12,633 bases of DNA from JAJTFW01 sp964534995 (GTDB lineage Bacteria > Bacteroidota > Bacteroidia > AKYH767-A > OLB10): contig CAZHSC010000097.1 in NCBI GenBank assembly GCA_964534995.1, positions 1-12,633 of the forward strand, written 5' to 3'. The notes below the pieces were generated by a model. It did no database searches. It was given only the letters and a program-made list of their open reading frames with translations, and was not told where the DNA came from. Position numbers and translations under genes: made by a program. Positions within the stretch are counted from its first letter, which is position 1, and each line of letters starts with the position of its first letter. Below are positions 7,278 through 12,633 of this stretch, piece after piece.

Positions 7278-8522
7278 TTAAGTAGTGACCGAATGCTTGT
7301 CCTTGCCAAGGAAAAGAGCGTAGAAAGGTAAGCTGATGTTGCGCTTGAGCAGATAGAAAAATCCAACGCAATACAAAGTGCTGAAAAGAATGACTGAAAA
7401 ACAAATGGATTGAATGATGACGCCATCGGTATGTCCTTGTTGTAACGGGAGGGTAGCAATGACTGCAGCACCCAAACCTTTTGGTATCATGATCGCAATG
7501 GTGGCTTTATCAAAACATGGAGTTTCACGGGTTATAATCAACTTAACGATAAGCAGCCGGACTACAAATAAAATGAGTGTAATCAGCGCACCCCATAGTA
7601 ACAGGTCCGTACGTTGAATTTGTATGCTGAGCCCAATGAACAGGAAGAAAAAAGTCCGGAGCAGGAAAACCATTTCACTGAAAAATTCTTTCTCTGCAGG
7701 GGGCAATACAATGCTCTTGTTCGGAATAATTTTTTCGAGGACTCTGGGTTCAAAGTATTGCAGGTTGCCGATGGCAATACCAAAGGAAAGGGCGGTTAAC
7801 GGTCCGCTGAAGTTGAGGAATTCCGTAAGGCCATACAGGATAAATAAGAAGGCGGGAGTAGAAAATTTGGTGGACTTTAGCGCTGGAATTTTGTTGATGA
7901 TGAGTGACCAGAGAAGGGCGCCGCCTAAACCCATTAGCAAGGACAAAGTCAGGGAGGCGATGAACTGCGAAATTACCATGCCGGGTGCTACCTTTCCTGT
8001 TAACATAAGCCCTAAAATGCTCAAGGGTATGGCTAAGGTAAATACGTCCGATTCCGCCGATTCAATGATCAGTGTAGTGGCGGTTTTTGGTCTCACCTGT
8101 AACTTATTGACTAAGCCAACTACTACTGCCGATGAAGTGCCGCCAAGTGCCGCGCCTGTGAAAAGACTGCTTAACACGGACATATCGAAAATTTCTTTGC
8201 ATAAAAAGTAAAGAGTTATCCAGGTGGTGATGAACCCTGCCGTAGTGATGCCTGCCGATTCTTTAAAGGAGGCTTTTACTTCCTGGATTTTTAAATCGGT
8301 ACCACTTTCAAACAGGATAAAAATGAGCACAAGATTGCTGAAAAGGGAACCGAATTTGCCAAATGAGTTTGGATCTATGATGTGAAATACCGGCCCCATC
8401 AAAAGGCCAATTAACATTAATCCCAAAACATCAGGTATGCTCTTCCTTTCGAACACTCCGCTTAAGTAATGTCCCCAAAAGATAAAGATCCCGATTAATA
8501 TGATGATGATGGATGTTTGCAT
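7278..8522 (-). CDS. Cation/proton antiporter, CPA (Na+/H+ exchanger, NhaP/Kef-like) family
   Basis: This 414-residue inner-membrane protein has about 12-13 hydrophobic segments spread over nearly its full length, the size of the bare exchanger domain without a regulatory TrkA-N/RCK tail. Family features include the early PDVLGLMLIGLLMGP (30-44), F71-E-S-G-T-D76, and the unwound-helix stretch GGTSSAVVVGL (127-137). A membrane-buried acidic motif E154-S-A-E-S-D159 holds the aspartate expected to carry ions and protons. Basic residues follow in later helices, including R289 and K348 (MIPKGLGAAV). S158-D159 replaces the more usual ND or DD pair, and TSS stands where many archaeal NhaP-type proteins have TD. 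The expected role is exchange of Na+ or K+ for H+ in pH and salt balance. The ion cannot be predicted. The gene appears to be single. Confidence 0.88.
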   Translation of the reverse strand: MQTSIIIILIGIFIFWGHYLSGVFERKSIPDVLGLMLIGLLMGPVFHIIDPNSFGKFGSLFSNLVLIFILFESGTDLKIQEVKASFKESAGITTAGFITTWITLYFLCKEIFDMSVLSSLFTGAALGGTSSAVVVGLVNKLQVRPKTATTLIIESAESDVFTLAIPLSILGLMLTGKVAPGMVISQFIASLTLSLLMGLGGALLWSLIINKIPALKSTKFSTPAFLFILYGLTEFLNFSGPLTALSFGIAIGNLQYFEPRVLEKIIPNKSIVLPPAEKEFFSEMVFLLRTFFFLFIGLSIQIQRTDLLLWGALITLILFVVRLLIVKLIITRETPCFDKATIAIMIPKGLGAAVIATLPLQQGHTDGVIIQSICFSVILFSTLYCVGFFYLLKRNISLPFYALFLGKDKHSVTT

Positions 8523-8882
8523 TGTTCTTTGTCTTTCGCTTGAACCTGTGTTTATAAGGATGGTTTTCTGTTCTTTTTAAGGTGTGGAGTGATGGATACC
8601 GNNNNNNNNNNTTCATTTACTGATGGGTAAATAAATTTATACTTTTTTTGTATTCGTAATTTTGAAATCAGGCTGTCTGAACCTAATGTATTGAATAATA
8701 GTAAAGCTAATCTGTATGCTTCGGGGGCGCAATTGGCAAAATTGGAATTTATTTTAAAAATCATAAGCCCGCAAATACTTACTTCCCCTGCGGATGTTTT
8801 GCCGGAGCATGGGATGTTACACTTATCATGCACTTTACACAATAGGCGGATGCATGACCCGCGCAGGCAATAAATTTAATTG
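8523..8882. other. Intergenic region containing an assembly gap
   Basis: Upstream of the antiporter start the sequence is interrupted by ten N. The remaining sequence is A/T-rich to about 8750, then mixed, with no convincing coding frame or RNA. Frames that run through the N block are artefacts. No consensus promoter for the antiporter gene is visible before the gap. Confidence 0.5.
8602..8611. other. Assembly gap (10 N)
   Basis: Exactly ten ambiguous bases indicate a scaffold join of unknown true length. Adjacency of the antiporter and dinB genes is therefore inferred by scaffolding rather than read through. Confidence 0.98.
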
Positions 8883-8999
8883 TTATTTATCTGGGGGCAG
8901 GTATTCTCCCCGTTCCCGTTGATTCGCCCTGATTTTTTCCTGCGCCGGCAGTCTTGCCTCATAGGAATGCTGCTTCTCCCCGGGTTTTGCTGATATCAT
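8883..8999 (-). CDS. Possible 38-codon small protein overlapping the dinB stop by ATGA
   Basis: The dinB stop TGA is part of ATGA, and the ATG at 8999 opens a frame that ends in TAA at 8883-8885. The predicted product starts MISAKPGEKQHSYEARL and ends RERGEYLPPDK. It is very polar and charged, without a signal peptide, membrane segment or known motif. The 4-base overlap is the classic arrangement for translational coupling, and codon use is not odd. Against it are its short length, the lack of any homologue I recognise, and the fact that ATGA overlaps with short frames arise by chance. If real, it would be made together with DNA polymerase IV. Confidence 0.3.
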   Translation of the reverse strand: MISAKPGEKQHSYEARLPAQEKIRANQRERGEYLPPDK

Positions 9000-10189
9000 G
9001 ACTTCAACCCGTTAAAGGGGTTAAACCTCCGTAAATTCAACCCTGTTCCGATCGCCCGCTGTACCGCGCCGTCACCGAACTTATGTCGCATTTTATCCAT
9101 CGCCTGGTAGAGGTTGATGATCTCTTCGCTGTCTTCAAAAAGATTAATCTGGTGTCCGCCGCCTACGAGGTGGCTGAACCGAACCCCCAGCAGTCGTACC
9201 AGCATCCGCCGTTCGTACAACCTGTCGAACAGTTCCTTGGCCCTGGCAATCAGCGTATGGTCATTGGAAGAGTAGGGGATGCGGCACTGCATGGTGTGCG
9301 TGTCAAAATTAGTGTATCTTACTTTTACGGTAACACATGCCGTGAGTTTATTCTCACTGCGGAGCTGAAAAGCGAGTTTTTCTACCATCTTTACCAGCAG
9401 GGCTTTCAGGAATACAACGTCAATGGTGTCGCTGTCGAAGGTTTCTTCGGTGCTGATACTTTTGCGTTCACTGTATGGCTCTACCGGACTGTTGTCGATG
9501 CCATTGGCCTTTTTCCAAAGCGTAATGCCCGCTTCGCCGAGTACTTTCTCTATCAGCTTCACCGGCATCTCCTGCAGGGTATGTACCTTCTCCACACCCA
9601 TGCTGCGCAGCAGGGTGTAGGTTTTTTCACCGGCACCCGGAAGTTTCTTCACCGACAGTGGCGCAAGAAAGGGCTTTTCCTGGCCGAAGTCGATTTTCAT
9701 CTGCCCGTTGGGCTTGGCTTCTCCCGTAGCTACTTTGCTTACGGTTTTGTTCTGCGAGAGCCCGAATGAGATGGGCAGACGGGTCTCCTTCATGATTTTC
9801 TCCCGTAACCCGGTGGCGAAATTGTAACAACCGTAAAAACGATCCATACCGCTCAGGTCAATGTAAAATTCGTCAATCGAGGATTTCTCATACAAGGGTA
9901 CGCGCTCGTGAATGATGTCGGTAACCATGTCCGAATAATGACTGTAACGTTCATAGTCGCCCCGGATTATGATGGCATCCGGACAAAGGCGCCGGGCCAT
10001 CCGGATGGGCATGGCAGAGTGTACACCGTAAGCCCGCGCTTCATAGCTGCAGGCCGCTACGACCCCGCGCTCGCTGCTGCCACCCACAATCACAGGCTTT
10101 CCAAAAAGGCCGGGGTGCTCCAGACGAGATACCGAGACAAAGAAGCTGTCCAGATCCATGTGGACAACGGTGCGGGAAGGATCTGCCAT
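8996..10189 (-). CDS. dinB: DNA polymerase IV (Y-family translesion polymerase)
   Basis: This 397-residue protein is a complete Y-family DNA polymerase that copies past damaged template bases. The catalytic carboxylates are D12 in the opening MDLDSFF motif and D106-E107 in S104-I-D-E. F17 is the expected steric gate against ribonucleotides. Further family landmarks are YEARAYGVHSAMP (49-61), SFGLSQNKTVSKVA (141-154) and a helix-hairpin-helix (KKLPGAGEKTYTLLRSMGV, 181-199). The little-finger domain starts near 240. Q347-I-N-L-F351 is a beta-clamp binding motif placed before the C-terminal segment, which ends RHKFGDGAVQRAIGTG and a short basic tail. The start ATG follows an A/T-rich leader. The gene is divergent from a LexA-like repressor gene, with a GxxExxY gene between them, so control by that repressor is likely. 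Confidence 0.96.
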   Translation of the reverse strand: MADPSRTVVHMDLDSFFVSVSRLEHPGLFGKPVIVGGSSERGVVAACSYEARAYGVHSAMPIRMARRLCPDAIIIRGDYERYSHYSDMVTDIIHERVPLYEKSSIDEFYIDLSGMDRFYGCYNFATGLREKIMKETRLPISFGLSQNKTVSKVATGEAKPNGQMKIDFGQEKPFLAPLSVKKLPGAGEKTYTLLRSMGVEKVHTLQEMPVKLIEKVLGEAGITLWKKANGIDNSPVEPYSERKSISTEETFDSDTIDVVFLKALLVKMVEKLAFQLRSENKLTACVTVKVRYTNFDTHTMQCRIPYSSNDHTLIARAKELFDRLYERRMLVRLLGVRFSHLVGGGHQINLFEDSEEIINLYQAMDKMRHKFGDGAVQRAIGTGLNLRRFNPFNGLKS

Positions 10190-10217
10190 TTGGATGTTAA
10201 ATTATTTTTATACCTTT

Positions 10218-10266
10218 GACTGCTATACAATCATTTGGAAGGACTGCAATATAAGCATATATTTGC
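10218..10266. promoter_or_regulatory. Candidate operator sequences in the dinB/GxxExxY-repressor intergenic region
   Basis: Two kinds of order are visible. A 13-base direct repeat, GACTGC(T/A)ATA(C/T)AA, occurs at 10218-10230 and 10242-10254, with starts 24 bp apart, bracketing the -33 element of the rightward promoter. An imperfect palindrome, GCAATATA (10246-10253), spacer AGCA, TATATTTGC (10258-10266), covers the -7 element. Either could bind the XRE-S24 repressor encoded at 10815 and so control both directions. This is inference from position and symmetry. Confidence 0.4.
10234..10265 (+). promoter_or_regulatory. Near-consensus Bacteroidota promoter (TTTG-N20-TATATTTG)
   Basis: TTTG at 10234-10237, a 20-base spacer and TATATTTG at 10258-10265 match the Bacteroidota housekeeping promoter (TTTG, 19-21 bases, TAnnTTTG) exactly. 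Transcription should start near 10270-10275. This rules out the frame's earlier start at 10158 and fits the ATG at 10296. It probably serves both the GxxExxY gene and the repressor gene behind it. Confidence 0.7.
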
Positions 10267-10295
10267 AAAACTATTTATCAAAAACACCCTTTGGC

Positions 10296-10751
10296 ATGGA
10301 AAAACAACTTGTTGAAGAAAATCAGTTCCCGTTCAAACGCGGCGGGCGCAGCGATCACGCAACGAACGCAGCGATGCATGAAAATGAAATAGCTACAATC
10401 ATTCTTGATTGTGCAGTTGAGTTACACCGGAAACTTGGTCCGGGTTTGCTGGAACATACTTACGAAGTAATGCTCGCACACCTGATCAACAAGAAAGGGT
10501 TAACAGTTGAATGTCAAAAACCATTACCCTTGGTTTTTGAAGATGTGAAACTTGAAGCCGGCTATAGAATGGATCTGCTGGTAGGAAATAAAGTAATTGT
10601 GGAGGTGAAATCAGTGGAAGATCTGAATAATGTACACCTGGCACAAGTAATGACATATTTAAGACTTTCTGAAAGAAAACTCGGACTTCTGATAAATTTC
10701 AACACTGCCAAAGTAATGGATGGTGTGAAAAGAGTAGTCAATAAATTATAA
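10296..10751 (+). CDS. GxxExxY protein (PD-(D/E)XK nuclease-fold family)
   Basis: From the ATG at 10296 the product has 151 residues. From the in-frame ATG at 10374 (MHENEIATII) it has 125, the family's usual length. Numbered from 10374, the name-giving motif is G24-L-L-E27-H-T-Y30. The nuclease-like core is Y-R-M-D67 followed by V-E77-V-K79, then a conserved end LGLLINFNTAKVMDGVKR (103-120). Members are widespread in Bacteroidota, often in several copies near repeats, and their function is unproven. I chose 10296 because a strong promoter ends 30 bases before it and its leader is A-rich, but the extra residues FKRGGRSDHATNAA are simply the translation of an inverted-repeat arm, so 10374 may be the ancestral start. 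The gene sits between the promoter and the repressor gene at 10815, 63 bases away, and is likely co-transcribed with it. Confidence 0.85.
   Translation: MEKQLVEENQFPFKRGGRSDHATNAAMHENEIATIILDCAVELHRKLGPGLLEHTYEVMLAHLINKKGLTVECQKPLPLVFEDVKLEAGYRMDLLVGNKVIVEVKSVEDLNNVHLAQVMTYLRLSERKLGLLINFNTAKVMDGVKRVVNKL
10332..10373 (+). repeat. Left arm of an imperfect inverted repeat flanking the GxxExxY gene
   Basis: About 32 of 42 bases pair, without gaps, with the reverse complement of 10752-10793. This includes an unbroken 15-base core (CGCAGCGATCACGCA, 10347-10361). The arm is G/C-rich unlike its surroundings and lies inside the reading frame if translation starts at 10296. Confidence 0.75.
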
Positions 10752-10793
10752 CGTCGCGCCCGCTGCGTGATCGCTGCGTACGTTGCGTTTAAA
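10752..10793 (-). repeat. Right arm of the inverted repeat flanking the GxxExxY gene
   Basis: The core TGCGTGATCGCTGCG at 10764-10778 is the exact reverse complement of 10347-10361. The arm starts directly after the GxxExxY stop codon. In RNA the two arms could pair across the whole gene. The arms plus gene measure about 460 bp. Confidence 0.75.
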
Positions 10794-10814
10794 TGAAATT
10801 AATTCGTTAGACAG

Positions 10815-11612
10815 ATGACCTTCAACTCCAACATCAAACTTCTCCGCCAGCGCCGCAAGCTGACGCAAGACCACGTTGCCGGAGAACTCGGCATCAGCCG
10901 CTCCACCCTCAACAGCTACGAAAACGGCAGCGTCCAGAACCCTACCCTCGAAATGCTGATGGCTTTTTCTAAGTATTTCCGGGTGAGTATCGACACCCTC
11001 GTTAAACTCGACCTCAGCAAACTGAGCGAATTTCAACTCTCCGAACTGGAACGGGGACATGATGTGTTTGTTACCGGCGCCCGCCTACGCGTCCTGGCCA
11101 CCACTGTCGACAGCAATAATAAGGAGAACATCGAAGTGGTCCCTATTAAAGCCAAGGCAGGCTATAAAAATGGCTTTGCCGATCCGGAATTTATTAAAAA
11201 ACTTCCCACATTTCAATTACCTATTTTATTCGGTGACCGAAAATACCGCATGTTCCAGATCAGTGGCGACTCAATGCTTCCGATCCCCGATAAAAGCTGG
11301 GTCATCGGTGAATATGTGGAGAATTTTTATGATATCAGAGATGGTTCCGCCTATGTCCTCCTTACCCAGGAAGATGGGGTAGTATTCAAGGTGGCCTATA
11401 ACCAGATCCGAAAGAAAAAAAGCCTGCTTTTAAAGTCACTTAATCCGGTATACGAACCCTATGAGGTGCCGGCAACGGATATTCGTGAGGCATGGCGCTT
11501 TTGTAACTATATCAGCGCTGAACTTCCGGAAGAATACTGGGCCAAAGACCGCGTCCTGAAACGCATCGAGAAGATGGAATCAGAGATGAAGGAATTGAAG
11601 AGTACGTTGTAA
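10815..11612 (+). CDS. XRE-family transcriptional regulator with S24 (LexA/CI-like) self-cleavage domain
   Basis: The 265-residue product combines an N-terminal Cro/C1-type helix-turn-helix (residues 5-62; QDHVAGELGISRSTLNSYENG at 18-38) with a C-terminal S24 peptidase domain (about 105-235). Self-cleavage elements are all present: A115-G116 in KAKAGY as the scissile bond, Ser153 in SGDSM as nucleophile and Lys192 in VVFKVAY as general base. The spacing A-G to Ser (about 38) and Ser to Lys (39) is close to that of E. coli LexA. The last 25 residues are charged and probably coiled-coil. The protein is expected to repress target promoters until it is cleaved in response to RecA filaments on DNA. 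Divergent placement opposite dinB suggests an SOS-like role. It is not classical LexA, which has a winged helix; a phage-type repressor is the main alternative. No clear promoter lies in the 63 bases before it. Confidence 0.9.
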   Translation: MTFNSNIKLLRQRRKLTQDHVAGELGISRSTLNSYENGSVQNPTLEMLMAFSKYFRVSIDTLVKLDLSKLSEFQLSELERGHDVFVTGARLRVLATTVDSNNKENIEVVPIKAKAGYKNGFADPEFIKKLPTFQLPILFGDRKYRMFQISGDSMLPIPDKSWVIGEYVENFYDIRDGSAYVLLTQEDGVVFKVAYNQIRKKKSLLLKSLNPVYEPYEVPATDIREAWRFCNYISAELPEEYWAKDRVLKRIEKMESEMKELKSTL

Positions 11613-11836
11613 CTTTCGTTGAATGGATATGCCGGTGGATGAATATGATAAGTAACCTCCCTGTCTGGTATTAAGTAAACTTCAGTCCGACGGGGTGTAT
11701 CAGTACCGTTGGAGAGATGTTTTGTAATTGTATCAAGTACAACCTGACAATGATTGCGAATGAATGTTTTAACCCGGCAAATTGAAATTTCACGTTCTTT
11801 AAATACTGGTTTCCGGGAAGGGGATACGGATGCATG

Positions 11837-11863
11837 AAAAAGCCCCGGAAATATTACCGGGGC
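11837..11863 (-). terminator. Rho-independent terminator of the YceI-family gene
   Basis: On the minus strand a perfect 7-bp stem GCCCCGG/CCGGGGC with an 8-base loop is followed by TTTTT (11841-11837). It begins 26 bases beyond the stop codon at 11889. On the plus strand no T tract follows, so it serves the minus-strand gene. Confidence 0.85.
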
Positions 11864-11888
11864 CCGAAATTTCTCAACAGATGAATGA

Positions 11889-12419
11889 CTATACCTGTTT
11901 CACCACCTGAATTTCAGCATGAAGCTTCACATCTTCACTTACAAGTAGTCCGCCGGCTTCTGTGGGTGCGTTCCAGTTTAATCCGAAGTCTTTGCGGTTA
12001 ATCGTTCCCGTTAGTGTGAAACCGGCTTTTGTATTTCCCCATGGATCTTTGGCAACTCCACCAAATTCAACATTCAGGCTCACAGGTTTACTGACTCCGC
12101 GTATAGTGGCTGTTCCTTCAAGGGTCCTGTTTGTTCCTTCACCTTTTAATCCGTCTGCCGAAATGGTCAGTTTCGGATGATTTTCCGCATCGAAGAAATC
12201 AGCACTTTTTAGATGCGCATCACGCTGCTCATTGTTGGTGCTTATGCTGGCGATATCGGCGGTAAATACGATTTCTGCCTTTGAAAAATTATCATCTTCC
12301 GAGGATACATTAATATCAAAGTTTGAAAAACTGCCGGAAACATTAGTAATCATAAGGTGTTTCACTTTAAAACCTACTTCGCTGTGTGTGGGGTCTAATA
12401 CCCAATTGATTTTATTCAT
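11889..12419 (-). CDS. YceI-family protein (lipocalin-like, polyisoprenoid-binding fold)
   Basis: The 176-residue product is a full-length YceI domain. It opens with the typical W-x-L-D-P-T-H-S-E-V-G-F-K-V-K-H (residues 6-21), and has RDAHLKSADFFDAENHPKL (66-84) and GVSKPVSLNVEF (109-120) in the middle. It ends with GFTLTGTINRKDFGLNWN (133-150) and a final strand. The family forms a beta-barrel that binds long isoprenoid or fatty-acid-like molecules. No signal peptide is present, whereas E. coli YceI is periplasmic, so this member probably stays in the cytoplasm. The start ATG follows an A/T-rich leader without a Shine-Dalgarno sequence. A strong terminator follows, so it is a single-gene unit. 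Its physiological role is uncertain. Confidence 0.93.
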   Translation of the reverse strand: MNKINWVLDPTHSEVGFKVKHLMITNVSGSFSNFDINVSSEDDNFSKAEIVFTADIASISTNNEQRDAHLKSADFFDAENHPKLTISADGLKGEGTNRTLEGTATIRGVSKPVSLNVEFGGVAKDPWGNTKAGFTLTGTINRKDFGLNWNAPTEAGGLLVSEDVKLHAEIQVVKQV

Positions 12420-12491
12420 TGTATCAGAGTTTTAATTATTATGTTGTTTTTTATCATTACTTTATTTTTCCTTCCTTCATTCCTATACCAT

Positions 12492-12633
12492 CATCCGTAC
12501 ATCCGCGTCAATTCGTACATCCGTAAACCACCATCCGTACATCCGCGTCAATCCGTACATCCGCGTCAATCCGTACATCCGTAAACCATCATTCCCGTAA
12601 ACCATCCTCCCCATCCGTACATCCGCGTCAATC
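12492..12633. repeat. Short-period intergenic repeat (18-bp ATCCGTACATCCGCGTCA and variants), continuing past the window
   Basis: ATCCGTACATCCGCGTCA occurs exactly at 12493-12510, 12533-12550, 12551-12568 and 12613-12630. Variant units ending CCGTAAACCATC or CCGTAAACCACC lie between them (12511-12532 and 12569-12612). The two kinds of unit alternate irregularly, and the array reaches the last base. There are no unique spacers, so this is not a CRISPR array. It lies upstream of the YceI gene. Confidence 0.85.

Noticed and set aside
8431..8842. Minus-strand frames that read through the N block
   Set aside because: The ten N are an assembly gap of unknown length, so continuity of the frame is meaningless; one frame also overlaps the antiporter gene.
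9083..9769. 228-codon + strand frame opposite dinB
   Set aside because: It is a shadow on the complementary strand of a clearly recognised gene; its peptide shows no domain.
12492..12633. CRISPR array
   Set aside because: Units are directly adjacent and interchangeable, with no unique spacers of constant length and no cas genes.

Overview
This window comes from a Bacteroidota genome, most likely a member of the Chitinophagaceae or a close relative. The support is a secreted protein with a type IX secretion (T9SS) C-terminal sorting domain, Bacteroidota-type promoters (TTTG-N20-TAnnTTTG), weak or absent Shine-Dalgarno sequences, low gene density with long A/T-rich gaps, and families of G/C-rich intergenic repeats. 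It is a chromosomal patch of mostly single-gene units. A run of ten N at 8602-8611 marks a join between contigs.

Layout. 1-400 holds an intergenic repeat with 90-98 bp periods. 459-1682 (-) encodes a multi-pass membrane protein with histidine clusters. 2001-3374 (-) encodes a secreted class C beta-lactamase-like serine hydrolase. 3818-4327 (-) encodes a small VOC/glyoxalase-fold protein with an export signal. 5097-6725 (+) encodes a secreted beta-propeller-like protein with a T9SS tail. 7278-8522 (-) encodes a CPA-type cation/proton antiporter. 8996-10189 (-) encodes DNA polymerase IV (DinB), possibly followed by a 38-codon ORF that overlaps its stop by ATGA. 10296-10751 (+) encodes a GxxExxY nuclease-fold protein. 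10815-11612 (+) encodes an XRE-S24 LexA/CI-like repressor. 11889-12419 (-) encodes a YceI-family protein with a clear terminator. The right edge, from 12492, is a short-period repeat that runs out of the window.

The most interesting part is 8883-11612. A translesion polymerase gene is divergent from a repressor that keeps the A-G cleavage site and the Ser/Lys dyad of self-cleaving LexA-like proteins, which suggests a damage-inducible switch. The space between them holds a near-consensus promoter overlapped by symmetrical and repeated sequence that could be the operator. Between that promoter and the repressor lies a cassette of about 460 bp. It is bounded by an inverted repeat of about 42 bp and encodes the GxxExxY protein, which looks like a repeat-borne gene inserted into the regulatory unit.

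The other genes have no visible functional link to one another. No tRNA, rRNA, CRISPR array or recognisable transposase was seen.
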